From assembly GCF_015207735.1 (NCBI RefSeq), contig NZ_JADEWG010000025.1:1-61182 (forward strand): DNA of 61,182 nt, in the 5' to 3' direction. Source of the stretch: [Phormidium] sp. LEGE 05292. Its GTDB lineage: Bacteria > Cyanobacteriota > Cyanobacteriia > Cyanobacteriales > Aerosakkonemataceae. The translations under genes and the position numbers were made by a program. A model generated the notes under the pieces. The model was not told the DNA's origin. It saw nothing but the letters and a program-made list of their open reading frames with translations, and did not search any database. This document shows positions 44,779 through 54,857 of the stretch, one piece after another (within the stretch, counting starts at the first letter, position 1; every line of letters begins with the position of its first letter).

Positions 44779-47088
44779 ATGGGAGATACTGCACAAATTA
44801 TTTGCTTTAATTTAAACTGTCAGGCTCCCAACCCAGAGACTCACAGGTTTTGCCAGCAATGTCGCACCCCCTTAGAAAAGCGTTATTTATGGGTGGTGGG
44901 AAAAGGAGTCGAGGCTTTAAAGCCTGGAAAGTTGATTGGCGATCGTTTTTTGCTGAAACAGGAGCGGATTCTCTTAGATACTCAACCTGGGATACCTTTA
45001 CCTTATACAGAAGATATTGCTGATTGGATATTACCTTATCTGCGATTGTTTCCCTATCAGCTCCAGGTTCCTCAAGTATATGGAAAACTACCACCACATA
45101 AGAAAGGTAAGTATACAGATATTTGGTTGTTAGAACAATCTGCTATTCAGGTGATTCCAAATCAAAAACCTGGAAAATCACCTATGTTAATTTTATTGCC
45201 AGAATTAACTAAAGTTTGGCATGATGCTACGCCAATGCGTCAGTTAAATTGGTTGTGGCAAATAGCTCATTTGTGGCAACCTTTGGAGAGCGAAGGGGTA
45301 GCTGCCAGTTTATTAGATTCGCAATTATTGCGGGTAGAAGGTCAGGTGGTGCGGTTGTTAGAATTACAGAAATCACCTGTACCAGAACCAACTTTAAGAG
45401 AATTGGGACAGTTTTGGTGGCAATTAGTCCCTAAAGCTAAACCAGAAATTGAAGAATTTCTCGAACAACTCTGTCAAAAAATGATCGCAGAAGAGTTGGA
45501 GAGTAGTGAAGAGTTGATTGGAGAGTTAGATCAAATTTTAGAAGTTGTGGGTCGATCGCAAACTTGCTCTTATCAAATTATTACTCTAACAGATACAGGG
45601 CCGACCAGACAACGCAACGAAGATGCTTGTTTTCCTCCCCCATCACCGCAAGGGGTAAAACGTGCCGAAAATTGTCACAGTTCATCCCCCACAGTAATTG
45701 TATGTGATGGAATTGGTGGGCATGAAGGGGGAAATGTGGCTTCTGGGTTAGCAATTGAAACAGTACAACAGTGGTTAGACAAATTTCCTCAAAAGTTAAA
45801 TAGTAATCATTTTGATTTAGTTACAGAATTAGAAAATTCTGTTTGTGAAGCTAACGATCGCATTAGCCAACGTAACGATAACGAAGGACGTTCCGAACGA
45901 CAAAGAATGGGTACAACTTTAGTCATGGCAAAAGGTTATCCCCATGAAGTTTATATTACCCATGTTGGTGATAGTCGCGCTTACTGGATTACCTCTAAAG
46001 GTTGCCATCAAGTTACCCTAGATGATGACATCGCATCAAGAGAAGTTCGCTTAGGTTACTCACTTTATCGGGAAAGTTTACAACAAGTAGGAACAGGCGC
46101 TTTAGTTCAAGCATTGGGAATGAGTTCTTCTCATCATCTCCGTCCTACCGTGCAACGTTTTATTATTGACGAAGATTGTATTTTTCTGCTTTGCTCAGAT
46201 GGACTTAGCGATAACGATCGCGTAGAACAAAATTGGGATAAAGAAATACTCCCGGTTCTAGAAAAGAAAATCAATTTATCCACAGCAGCAGCTAAACTAA
46301 TTGAAATAGCTAATATCCAAAACGGTCATGACAATGTTACCGTCGGGTTAGTTTACTACCAAGTTAAACAAAATTCGCCACAGCAAACACAGGAAAGAGC
46401 GATCGGGGAACAAGGAATAGCAATTAATTCCCCATTGGGAAGACAAACTGAAAATAATCAATTCTCAAAATTCAAAACCCGTTTATTGGTAACTAAAAAT
46501 AACTCACCTAGCCTATTTCCACTTTTAGCCGGAATCACTTTTTTATTAGGTTTAAGTGGTTTACTAGCTTACCTTTGGGTTCCAGCGATCGGTTATCGAG
46601 TAGATACCTTAGTCAGTAATTTTAAACAGCAACAACAACCAACGGCAACTACTACTCCTCCCCTAAATAACCCAAAACCAGCTGCTTCTCTGAGTCCAGG
46701 AACCCTGATCCAAGTTAAAATTCCCCCATCCCCAACTAATCAAAATCTGAAAACCCTATTGCTGCGGAAAAGCTCTCAACTTCCCGAAAATCAAGCAATA
46801 ATAGGCACTATTCCTGATAATACTATTCTAGAGATTGAACGCAAAGACTTGCGGGAACAAGAACGCTGGCTGTTAGTGAAAGTTTGCTCTATTCCTCAAC
46901 AACCAAAAACCAACAATCCCAACCAAAAACCGATTCAAGCTATTTCCTCTACATTTCAGGTAATTAAACCAGGCCAACAAGGTTGGATTAAACAAACTGA
47001 GATCGAACCTTATATTCAAGAATATTCCCCTTCAGAATCGCCCCCATCAGGACGATGCTATTCTCAGAATGGCAATAGCGAAACATAA
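44779..47088 (+). CDS. Zinc-ribbon/possible pseudokinase/PP2C phosphatase, membrane anchored
   Basis: The 769-residue protein opens with a zinc ribbon (Cys9, Cys14, Cys25, Cys28; FCQQC). Residues 45-260 look like a degenerate kinase: GDRFLLKQERI resembles a glycine-loop start and LLDSQLLRVEGQVVRLLEL resembles the catalytic-loop-to-DFG stretch without the Asp. A PP2C domain (about 265-530) has RQRNEDACF, VCDGIGGHEGGN, THVGDSRAYWI, LLCSDGLSDND and GHDNVTVGLV. One membrane helix follows (FPLLAGITFLLGLSGLLAYL), then a proline-rich linker and a probable SH3-like end. It would remove phosphate from Ser/Thr of partner proteins. A CHAT-FHA gene follows. Confidence 0.82.
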   Translation: MGDTAQIICFNLNCQAPNPETHRFCQQCRTPLEKRYLWVVGKGVEALKPGKLIGDRFLLKQERILLDTQPGIPLPYTEDIADWILPYLRLFPYQLQVPQVYGKLPPHKKGKYTDIWLLEQSAIQVIPNQKPGKSPMLILLPELTKVWHDATPMRQLNWLWQIAHLWQPLESEGVAASLLDSQLLRVEGQVVRLLELQKSPVPEPTLRELGQFWWQLVPKAKPEIEEFLEQLCQKMIAEELESSEELIGELDQILEVVGRSQTCSYQIITLTDTGPTRQRNEDACFPPPSPQGVKRAENCHSSSPTVIVCDGIGGHEGGNVASGLAIETVQQWLDKFPQKLNSNHFDLVTELENSVCEANDRISQRNDNEGRSERQRMGTTLVMAKGYPHEVYITHVGDSRAYWITSKGCHQVTLDDDIASREVRLGYSLYRESLQQVGTGALVQALGMSSSHHLRPTVQRFIIDEDCIFLLCSDGLSDNDRVEQNWDKEILPVLEKKINLSTAAAKLIEIANIQNGHDNVTVGLVYYQVKQNSPQQTQERAIGEQGIAINSPLGRQTENNQFSKFKTRLLVTKNNSPSLFPLLAGITFLLGLSGLLAYLWVPAIGYRVDTLVSNFKQQQQPTATTTPPLNNPKPAASLSPGTLIQVKIPPSPTNQNLKTLLLRKSSQLPENQAIIGTIPDNTILEIERKDLREQERWLLVKVCSIPQQPKTNNPNQKPIQAISSTFQVIKPGQQGWIKQTEIEPYIQEYSPSESPPSGRCYSQNGNSET

Positions 47089-47190
47089 TATTTGTGGCTG
47101 GAATAGCATCAGAATGAGTTAAAGAATCGATACACTGTTAATTGAAAGCAAAAATCGCTTCCATCCAGGTCAAATATTCAAGAGTTCTGA

Positions 47191-48825
47191 ATGTTGCCAA
47201 CTAAAAGCCTTTGCCTCAACATCTCTATTGACCGACTGCATCAAGTATCTGGTAAGGCAGAACATTTTGCCGTTTGGGTTTGGAATGCACCCTATCCTGG
47301 TGGGCACGTCCATCATGATTGTATTTTTCCCGAATCTTTAGCACAAACTTGGTTAGTTTGGCAGGATATGTTCTCTCCTTTTAGTTGGTCGCAGTCTGCT
47401 AAAATGCCCGCGCACCAGAGAGCGATCGCGCCAACTTTAGTAGTAATACCAGACAGTCCCAGTAAAGCAGGTGCGACTTACAGCGGACATCTGATGCAAC
47501 AGCTGGGAATTGACCTGTGGAAATGGTTGTTTGATGGGCCAATTCAAAACTGTTTGGAACGTAGTCAGGGAATTGCTATTGGTATTGGGCCAACTCAAGC
47601 TTTGCGGTTACGTTTAGAAGTCCGTGACCCAGATTTAATCCTCATGCCTTGGGAAATTATGCAACCCCAAATAGGCAAACAGGCAATTTCTCTAAGTCAA
47701 CAATTATTATTTAGTCGTACTACCAGCGATGTTGCACCTTTACCCCCGCTAAGAACTGAACAAAGTTTAAATATTCTTTTAGTTTTAGGAGAAGAATCAA
47801 CAGGACAAAATTCCTCTAGTAGTGGCTGTTTAAAGTTAGAACAGGAAGCTAAGTTACTGGCATCAACTTTAGAAAATAGTGTGTTGAATAATACTAGAGC
47901 TTTGGGAACCTTTGTTCCTTGTCAGGTAGACACATTGATTATGCCAACCGCTGCTGAATTAATTTCCACCTTAGAAAATGGCATTTATAATGTGTTGTTT
48001 TATGCCGGACATGGCACAGCAGCACCAAATGGTGGTTTGTTGTTTCTGCGTCCTGGTGTGGCAATGAACGGTACAGAACTGGCGCAGGTGTTAACTAGAT
48101 GCCGAGTCACGTTAGCAGTATTTAATTCTTGTTGGGGGGCGCAATCAGCTAGAGTTGATAATCAAGCAATTGGGCGTAGCAGTTTAGCTGAGGTACTGAT
48201 TCATCATGGTGTACCTGCTGTGTTGGCAATGCGAGATGCGATCGCCGATCGAGAAGCAATTAGTTTTATTGAAGCTTTTTCCCGTGCTTTAGCAGAACGA
48301 AAACCAATTGACCAAGCAGTAGCTATAGCTAGACAGCAGTTATTGACTCTTTATAAGTTTAATCAGCCAGCTTGGACTTTGCCTGTGTTGTACATCCATC
48401 CAGAGTTTGATGGTCAACTACTCGAAGTTATCCCCGATATTACTGAATTACCTCCTGATTCGCCCACTTCCGTCGGTCGTCCGCTCCTAAATGCTTATCT
48501 CCGTCCAGTTGGTTTTACGGCAAATATCTCTCCTATCAACAGCGGCTTGCTCCGCATTGGACGCGCTCAGAAAAATGACTTGGTAATTGAGGAAAAATGG
48601 GTTTCCCAAACTCACGCAGAAATTATTTGTCGCTGTACTAGTTTGAATACTAATAGTGCTCAGCCAAATTACTTTTTACGGGATTTTTCTCGGTTTGGTA
48701 CTCTAGTTTCCGGGCCTGATGGTATACAGAAAGTCCATCATGAGCAAGTACCCCTCAAATCAGGAATGGAACTAAAATTTGGTAGTTCCAAAGGTCAGGC
48801 TTGGGAGTTTGTAATTGGAAGTTAA
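47191..48825 (+). CDS. CHAT-domain protease-like protein with FHA domain
   Basis: The 544-residue protein has a CHAT (caspase-like) domain around residues 150-420 with the catalytic pair His274 in LFYAGHGTAAPNGG and Cys314 in AVFNSCWGAQSA, and the C-terminal phrase RALAERKPIDQAVAIARQ. Residues 455-540 are an FHA domain (LLRIGRAQKNDLVIEEKWVS then THAEIICR and FLRDFSRFGTLV). FHA domains read phosphothreonine, so a phosphatase and a phosphoprotein reader lie side by side. It starts at ATG 47191, 102 bases after the PP2C gene. It is probably soluble. Confidence 0.85.
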   Translation: MLPTKSLCLNISIDRLHQVSGKAEHFAVWVWNAPYPGGHVHHDCIFPESLAQTWLVWQDMFSPFSWSQSAKMPAHQRAIAPTLVVIPDSPSKAGATYSGHLMQQLGIDLWKWLFDGPIQNCLERSQGIAIGIGPTQALRLRLEVRDPDLILMPWEIMQPQIGKQAISLSQQLLFSRTTSDVAPLPPLRTEQSLNILLVLGEESTGQNSSSSGCLKLEQEAKLLASTLENSVLNNTRALGTFVPCQVDTLIMPTAAELISTLENGIYNVLFYAGHGTAAPNGGLLFLRPGVAMNGTELAQVLTRCRVTLAVFNSCWGAQSARVDNQAIGRSSLAEVLIHHGVPAVLAMRDAIADREAISFIEAFSRALAERKPIDQAVAIARQQLLTLYKFNQPAWTLPVLYIHPEFDGQLLEVIPDITELPPDSPTSVGRPLLNAYLRPVGFTANISPINSGLLRIGRAQKNDLVIEEKWVSQTHAEIICRCTSLNTNSAQPNYFLRDFSRFGTLVSGPDGIQKVHHEQVPLKSGMELKFGSSKGQAWEFVIGS

Positions 48826-49172
48826 AGTGGCTATTGGCTTGCCGAGTGGGATATTTTACTCAGGGAAGGGAACTCCTGAACAGGGAATAATTTCTGTTAG
48901 CTTGTCCCAGCTTGGATTGGTAGCCCTTAAAGTTAGGAATCAGGAGAAGTTAGTACATGGTAAAAATTCAGTGTATTATTAATGCTTTACCTCTTTTACT
49001 TGTTCCGTGATTCCTCAATACAAAGTTGGGCTGAAATCATATCCTAAGCTACTCTCGAAACCAAATTCCTGTTTTATAGTGAAAAAGCAGAAAGTTACGG
49101 AACTGGTGGGAGTGCTGATGTAGTCTAACTACGGACAGCGTTAGTTAAAAATAAGACTCAGGAGCTAAAATC
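48826..49172. other. Intergenic region after the CHAT-FHA gene
   Basis: This 347-bp stretch has no supported gene. The part at 48840-48950 is less A/T-rich and contains short repeats such as CAGGGAAGGGAA and an 8-bp inverted pair AGGAATCA/TGATTCCT (48936 and 49009). I could not tell whether it is an RNA gene or leader. Confidence 0.4.
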
Positions 49173-49799
49173 ATGGCTAGTCAAACTAGGGGTTCAGGAT
49201 GTTTCCCTTCTTTCTATTCTCAAGCAAAACAAGAGTTATTACAGGTCTTGCTGCAAAATGAGGAAGAGTCAGTTTATTATTGGAATCCTACGGAACAAGA
49301 TGCTGATTGTTATTTTGCTCAGTTAGAAAAGACATTTCAATTAGATGATTGGATAGAAGAAGTAGAAGAAAAAGCCCAAAGTTTCTATAACCAACTTGAC
49401 GCAATTTGGGCTATTGATGTTCCCCAGTTAGGGGCAGAAGATATTTTTGCTATTTTGCAACAAAAGTTTGCTTTTCGTGTACCAAGTGCTTGGTTAAAAA
49501 CTATTTCTCATAAAGCTTGTCAGCTGAAGTTTGGCAAAGAGCGTGCTGATAATCAAATGAATTTGGCAGATCAGTTGGTATGTTGTGTACAAGAATTATT
49601 ACCTAATTGGCCGGAGGGAGATTTATATTTATTTTCTCGTCCTTTGGCTTTTGCAATGCGGGGAACAGAAACAGCTGTTATTGATTCAATGATTGCCACA
49701 ATCAGGGAATTACCTTTTTCTGATTTATCTGACGTGGAACAAGCACGCTTAGGATTAGCGATCGCTCGTTATGCTTTAGCAGAATTAGATCACGAATAA
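49173..49799 (+). CDS. Conserved cyanobacterial protein, 208 aa
   Basis: The protein reads RGSGCFPSFYSQAKQELLQV near its start and PEGDLYLFSRPLAFAMRGTE in the second half, ending ARLGLAIARYALAELDHE. It is soluble and mostly helical. A good site (CAGGAG) precedes the ATG. I recognise it as a conserved cyanobacterial hypothetical but not a named family. Confidence 0.75.
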   Translation: MASQTRGSGCFPSFYSQAKQELLQVLLQNEEESVYYWNPTEQDADCYFAQLEKTFQLDDWIEEVEEKAQSFYNQLDAIWAIDVPQLGAEDIFAILQQKFAFRVPSAWLKTISHKACQLKFGKERADNQMNLADQLVCCVQELLPNWPEGDLYLFSRPLAFAMRGTETAVIDSMIATIRELPFSDLSDVEQARLGLAIARYALAELDHE

Positions 49800-50020
49800 T
49801 TAAATCGAAAGCTTTAGCTATTTACTTTTGTCTGTCACTAAAAAGTAGTGAAAGTTTGCTCCTTACCTTTTATTTATAGATTGCTAAATTTGAGATTTTG
49901 CACTGCTAAAACAGATGTCAAATCCTCGACTCACTACTTACAAAAATTAATAAAATTTTGGAGTTAGGAGAGAATGTAAAATCAAACTCTCTCCTAACTC
50001 CTTTCTATCTGATGCAATTA

Positions 50021-50224
50021 TTATTGATTAGCTTGGGCACTACGAACAGCTGCAAAGAAGAATAATCCTCCCAATGGCAAACTAATAGCGAGAATAATTC
50101 CAGTTGTCAGGTTGCCGAGGTCTGGATTTCCTGAAGACAGCTCAAAGATTGAGCCAACAGCTGCGATCGCAGATACACAAGAAGCCATCAAAAACAGACC
50201 ACTTTTGGGAGTCATTGTACCCAC
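50021..50224 (-). CDS. Small two-helix membrane protein, 67 aa
   Basis: The product has two hydrophobic helices ([40 protein letters not shown]). The start is GTG 50224 after AAGGAGA, or the ATG three codons later. It lies 12 bases after the def gene on the same strand. It may be cotranscribed with def. No family is recognised. Confidence 0.6.
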   Translation of the reverse strand: MGTMTPKSGLFLMASCVSAIAAVGSIFELSSGNPDLGNLTTGIILAISLPLGGLFFFAAVRSAQANQ

Positions 50225-50236
50225 AACTATTTCTCC

Positions 50237-50800
50237 TTATGCTATTGGCTTAACAGCTTGAGTGGAAAAGCCGTATTTTTTCAGTTCTTGGTTTAAAGCT
50301 AAACCATTTTCCACACGGTCTACAAACAAAACACCATTAAGATGATCCATTTCATGTTGAATGGCGCGTGCTAATAAGCCATTAGCAGAGAGAGTGCGGG
50401 GACGACCATGTTCGTCTTTGAAACTAACTTCGATCGCTTCTGGTCGTTTCACATCTAAATAAACTTTAGGAATGCTCAAACAACCTTCCTGAGCCACACA
50501 AATCTCCCGACTCGCAGCTTTGATAGTGGGATTAATCAACACCAAAGGTTGATTAGCGGCATTATCAGGTTCACAGTCAATCACGATTAATTGCTTATGA
50601 ACAGCTACTTGGGGTGCTGCTAAACCAATGCCGTCAGCACTATACATAGTTTGCAGCATTTCCCGCACTAATTGACGAATTTCCGCATCTACTTTAGCGA
50701 CGCGCTTTGCTGGTTGACGCAAAACGCGATCGCCCAAAGTATGGATTTCCAAAGGCGGTTGATCTAACTTTTTCTTTTCGACTAAAACCTCAGATGTCAT
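50237..50800 (-). CDS. def: Peptide deformylase
   Basis: The 187-residue enzyme removes the formyl group from new proteins. All three motifs are intact: GIGLAAPQV, EGCLSIPKV and QHEMDHLNG (the HExxH metal site). The N-terminal extension (about 15 residues) is usual in cyanobacteria. A small membrane protein gene follows closely. Confidence 0.97.
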   Translation of the reverse strand: MTSEVLVEKKKLDQPPLEIHTLGDRVLRQPAKRVAKVDAEIRQLVREMLQTMYSADGIGLAAPQVAVHKQLIVIDCEPDNAANQPLVLINPTIKAASREICVAQEGCLSIPKVYLDVKRPEAIEVSFKDEHGRPRTLSANGLLARAIQHEMDHLNGVLFVDRVENGLALNQELKKYGFSTQAVKPIA

Positions 50801-50869
50801 GGAAGATAATGGCGAGTAGGACTAAATTCACGCTGTCACTTTTCTTAATTTTATCTTGCCATTCCCAGC

Positions 50870-53800
50870 TTAGAAGGGAGCAGTAGCAAAGGGGTTAAAA
50901 GTGACAGAGTTAGCACCTGTGCCAGTAATAGCATTTTGTCCAGTACCACCTACTACTGGCCCTGTTGGAATACCCCACCAGTTATTTGTCGCATCAAGGG
51001 TACCACCAGTAGCACCATTTAAAAGACCAGCTTTCGCGTTACCGATCAAATTGTTTTGGTTGACTTTAACAGTATTGGGAACTACCACTGCCGCACCTGC
51101 TGGATCTCCCGCTTGGAATGGTCGAATCACAAATCCATTCACAGAGTTGGTGATCACATTACTGGTAACATTCACAGTACCTAAAGTTAAATTTCCCGCA
51201 AAACCGGAATTTCTCAGGCGGATACCACCATTGTTAGGATCTTCGTCACCAGTATTCGGGTTTTGATCTGGCCCCCGGTTAGCGTTTGTGATGTTATTGT
51301 TCGAGATCGTACCGTTACCACCCGCGAACTGGATACCATTCTCCCCGACATTACTTACAGAGTTATTAATTATCAAACCTTGTCCCGTAATCGAATCCAT
51401 CACAATTCCTGGCCCTCTGAGGTTAGCAACCACGTTATCTGTAATTGTCACGTTGTTAATCCGAAATGCCTGGATAGCACTGGTGACACTACCAGCAGCA
51501 GTTACCACGTCACGAATTAAGTTGTCTACAATTGTCGCCGAACCAGTATTATTCACAAAATCTACACGGATGACTCCACCGTTAGAAGGCCCTGTTCCCA
51601 GAAATTGGTTTTGGCGAATGACAAGATTGCTGTTGCTGGTAAGTCCTTGGATCAAATTCTGAGCATTAGCATTCCCACTAATACTCAATCCTTCAATAGT
51701 AACAGGCTGACTAGTAGTAATCGTGAACACTGGTTGACCGACAGCACCATTAACAATACTCTGGGGACCTAAAGAACCACTACCAGGACTAAGACCAGCA
51801 TTCGACCCACGCACAGTCAAAGGTTTGTTGATCAGGACAGGACCCGGTTCATTGTATATTCCTGGTTGCGCCACAATAATGTCGTTATCGTTAGACGCTG
51901 CAACCGCATCAAAAAAAGTGGTGTAAGATCCTGCTTGTAAAGTTCCACTCAAGTTATACCGAACTATCGGGCCTTGACCAGCAGGGGGAGCAACTAACGG
52001 GTTAGCTTCCAAAATACTCACAGCCGCACTACTTTGTGAGCCTACAACATAATTGGAGTTTTGCAGTGTGGATACGACAACTGTCTCAGTTGGCTCGATA
52101 ATGTTATCAGATGAAGCTGTAATTGTAATTAGGTCTGAGACAGTCTGATTTGCGGCAAAGGTGATCGTACCGTTCAAAGTTGGAGTGTAGTCAGTACCAG
52201 GAGTAGCTGTACCTGAAACAGTATAATTGACCGCCAAAGGTTGAGTAATATCACCCCCGGTACGTGCAAACTGAAATGTACCCGCAGGAGTACTACCCTC
52301 TTTAGTTGTAGGTTGAGGTGCAGTGACGAAAACCACGGGTTTATTTGTAGTTTGCACAGCATCTAATATTGTCACTGTGGCACTTTGAGGCGTTCCTGAT
52401 ACAAAGCCAGCACCTTTAGCATTTAAGGTAACTGTAACTGTTTCAGGTGTTTCAGTTACACTATCTGCCAGCGGAACAATGGGAATAGTTACTTTATCGG
52501 AACCTTTCGGAACAATGACTACACCGCTTAAACCTTCAAAGTCAACACCTGGAGTAGCTTGCCCACTGACGGTGTAAGTAATTGGTAAATCGCTATCAGC
52601 TTCACAGGGAAGAAAGATGGTAAATTCGCCGTTGTTTTGCAGAATGCCATTAGGTGTGGTTATTGGTTCAACTGCTATAGGATCGGTAGCTACAATAATT
52701 GCTCTAGCTGGGCCAAACGTACCATCACTATTAATGAACGAGGTGCCGTCTATACTGTTCAAGCTGACATTCTTGAGGACTGCTAAAAACTCACCTGCAC
52801 CATTACCTTTAAAAGTATTGGAAATTGAAACAATTGTGTTGCCTGCGTTTGCACCAGTGCCTTGTGCTAGAACTATATCGTCGAAACTTAGCCCACCTGT
52901 GAGGGAAATTTTATCTATACATTCATCCCAGTCAGTAATAACATCGGCATCTGCTATGGTAAGACCACCTGTGGTTTTAGCCGTTGCGTCACCAGTTAAA
53001 CCAACGACAAAGATATCTTGAGTACCTGGATCGCCACTATTCCCAGTGAGGGTATCTGCGCCTATGTCACCGTAAATAGTATCAGAACCTTTGTCACCAA
53101 ATAGGGAGTCATTGCCTTTCCCTCCCCTCACTATGTCATTACCTTGACCACCATAAACGGTATCGTTGTCTTCATTGCCATTGAGAGTGTCGTTGTCTTC
53201 ATTACCGTTGAGGAAATCTGCCCCTACGCCACCAAACAAACTATCATTGCCGAAGTTGCCAAAGATTGTATCGTTGCCTTTGTCACCGTAAAGTATGTCG
53301 TCGTCTTCGCCACCAAAAATTGTGTCATTACCTTGACCACCAAAAATGGTGTCTCTGTCTTGATTACCGTTGAGAAAGTCGTCATCTTCACCGCCTAAAA
53401 TGCTATCACGGCCTAAGTTACCGAAGATGGTGTCTTTCCCTTTGTCGCCAGATAGGAAGTCGTTGTCTTTGCCACCAAAAATGCTGTCATTGCCTTGACC
53501 ACCATAAACGGTATCGTTGCCATCATTCCCACTGAGGAAATCATCTCCCTCGTTACCGTTGATGTAGTCATCGTCCTCACCACCATAGAGGGAGTCGTTC
53601 CCTAAGTTACCAAAGATGGTGTCAAGTCCTGTGTCTCCAACTAACAGGTCATTACCTTGACCACCGTATAGTAAATCGTTGCCGTCACTACCAAAGATAG
53701 TGTCGTTGTCTTCATTGCCGTTAATGAGATCATTACCTGCGTTGCCATCGAGGTAATCAAATCCAGCACCACCAAAAATTGTATCGTTATCTAAGTCACC

Positions 53801-54112
53801 GAAGACAGAATCATTTCCTAAGTCTCCAAATAGTAGATCGTTGCCTTTACCTCCGTTTACTTGGTCATTATTTGCGCCACCATATACGGTGTCGTTGTCT
53901 TGGTTGCCGTTGAGTAGATCTTTCCCTTGGTTGCCGTTAATCAGGTCGTTGCCTAACCCACCAGAGATGATATCTTGACCCTCATTACCAAAGAGGGTGT
54001 CTTCGGCTTCTAAACCTAGTTCGGTGTCATTACCTGCTAACCCAAGTATCAGGTCAGCATCTTTTGTACCTACTAGAAAGTCGTTACCTGGAGTACCGAT
54101 GATAGTTGCCAT
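50870..54112 (-). CDS. RTX/Calx-beta/parallel beta-helix surface protein
   Basis: This 1080-residue protein has four parts. Residues 1-350 are many RTX nonapeptides (GGxGNDxLxG, for example YGGQGNDLLVGDTG). Residues 355-470 resemble a serralysin-type C-cap (FVVGLTGDAT; DADVITDWDECIDKISL). Residues 475-705 hold two Calx-beta domains (TYTVSGQATPGVDFEGLSGV; NYTVSGTATPGTDYTPTLNG). Residues 710-1080 form a right-handed beta-helix (PGIYNEPGPVLINKPLTVRG). The RTX block is unusually N-terminal. GAGGAGA precedes the ATG. It is likely secreted and calcium-bound. No type I secretion genes lie here. Confidence 0.86.
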   Translation of the reverse strand: MATIIGTPGNDFLVGTKDADLILGLAGNDTELGLEAEDTLFGNEGQDIISGGLGNDLINGNQGKDLLNGNQDNDTVYGGANNDQVNGGKGNDLLFGDLGNDSVFGDLDNDTIFGGAGFDYLDGNAGNDLINGNEDNDTIFGSDGNDLLYGGQGNDLLVGDTGLDTIFGNLGNDSLYGGEDDDYINGNEGDDFLSGNDGNDTVYGGQGNDSIFGGKDNDFLSGDKGKDTIFGNLGRDSILGGEDDDFLNGNQDRDTIFGGQGNDTIFGGEDDDILYGDKGNDTIFGNFGNDSLFGGVGADFLNGNEDNDTLNGNEDNDTVYGGQGNDIVRGGKGNDSLFGDKGSDTIYGDIGADTLTGNSGDPGTQDIFVVGLTGDATAKTTGGLTIADADVITDWDECIDKISLTGGLSFDDIVLAQGTGANAGNTIVSISNTFKGNGAGEFLAVLKNVSLNSIDGTSFINSDGTFGPARAIIVATDPIAVEPITTPNGILQNNGEFTIFLPCEADSDLPITYTVSGQATPGVDFEGLSGVVIVPKGSDKVTIPIVPLADSVTETPETVTVTLNAKGAGFVSGTPQSATVTILDAVQTTNKPVVFVTAPQPTTKEGSTPAGTFQFARTGGDITQPLAVNYTVSGTATPGTDYTPTLNGTITFAANQTVSDLITITASSDNIIEPTETVVVSTLQNSNYVVGSQSSAAVSILEANPLVAPPAGQGPIVRYNLSGTLQAGSYTTFFDAVAASNDNDIIVAQPGIYNEPGPVLINKPLTVRGSNAGLSPGSGSLGPQSIVNGAVGQPVFTITTSQPVTIEGLSISGNANAQNLIQGLTSNSNLVIRQNQFLGTGPSNGGVIRVDFVNNTGSATIVDNLIRDVVTAAGSVTSAIQAFRINNVTITDNVVANLRGPGIVMDSITGQGLIINNSVSNVGENGIQFAGGNGTISNNNITNANRGPDQNPNTGDEDPNNGGIRLRNSGFAGNLTLGTVNVTSNVITNSVNGFVIRPFQAGDPAGAAVVVPNTVKVNQNNLIGNAKAGLLNGATGGTLDATNNWWGIPTGPVVGGTGQNAITGTGANSVTFNPFATAPF

Positions 54113-54857
54113 TGTCTATATCTCCTCACTACCTAATCCATATAATCTAACGATTTAGGTCTAAAAAGAGTCATTATTCGCATTTATTTCAACAAAGATA
54201 CTTTTGTGTGTCAGCTTTATTGGTTTAAGAGTAATGACTGATGCACTTTTTTTTAGCTTCTGTACTACTGGAGGTTGCCAGAACTCTGGGAGTTTTGGTG
54301 ATAAATGTAAACTATACGAGCTTTTCACTGGCGCTTACTCCAGTTAATCTTTGGTTGAACTATTATGGCAAGTTGATTGTCACTATTTGTGATATCCAAA
54401 GTTTAACTCTACCTTTATCAATAGCAAGCTAATTTTGCTACATTCTTTTACTGATAAAACTAACATATTCAATAGAGGTTTTATGGTTTTAATGGAGCGG
54501 TGGTGTAAATAAAAGCACAGATTTTACTATGCTTTTTTTGTCTGATGCTACCCAGGTACAATGTTCACCCTGGTTATAGATGCTTTAGCCAACATTAGGG
54601 ATGCAGAGTTGACCGATCGCGTAGCGTACTAAATAGGTGATAAGCCTATCTAATTTAGGATGAAAGTCAATTAATATTTTAAGCAAACTATACCTGATTT
54701 TGCCAAGTGTTTAATTACAAAAATTAGTATATTTTTTGAGAGCTTCTGCTGGAAAGAAGACACTAATACAAGATATGACTTCCAACTCTAGCCAAAAGTT
54801 ACTTGATATGATATAAATATAAAGTTTTATATTAAAGCAATATCATTGTTTAACAAT
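54113..54857. other. Long A/T-rich gap between two divergent genes
   Basis: This 745-bp region separates the RTX-type gene (minus) and the DUF3598 gene (plus). It is A/T-rich with poly-T runs (54247-54253, 54534-54539). A 63-codon frame at 54241-54432 has no good start site and no recognisable product, so I leave it out. I see no RNA gene. Confidence 0.5.

Noticed and set aside
52617-53398. Plus-strand frames over the RTX gene
   Set aside because: They are antisense shadows caused by the repetitive GGxGxD codons of the real minus-strand gene.
54241-54432. 63-codon plus-strand frame in the gap upstream of the RTX gene
   Set aside because: Hydrophobic but without a ribosome site or known pattern, in a poly-T-rich stretch.
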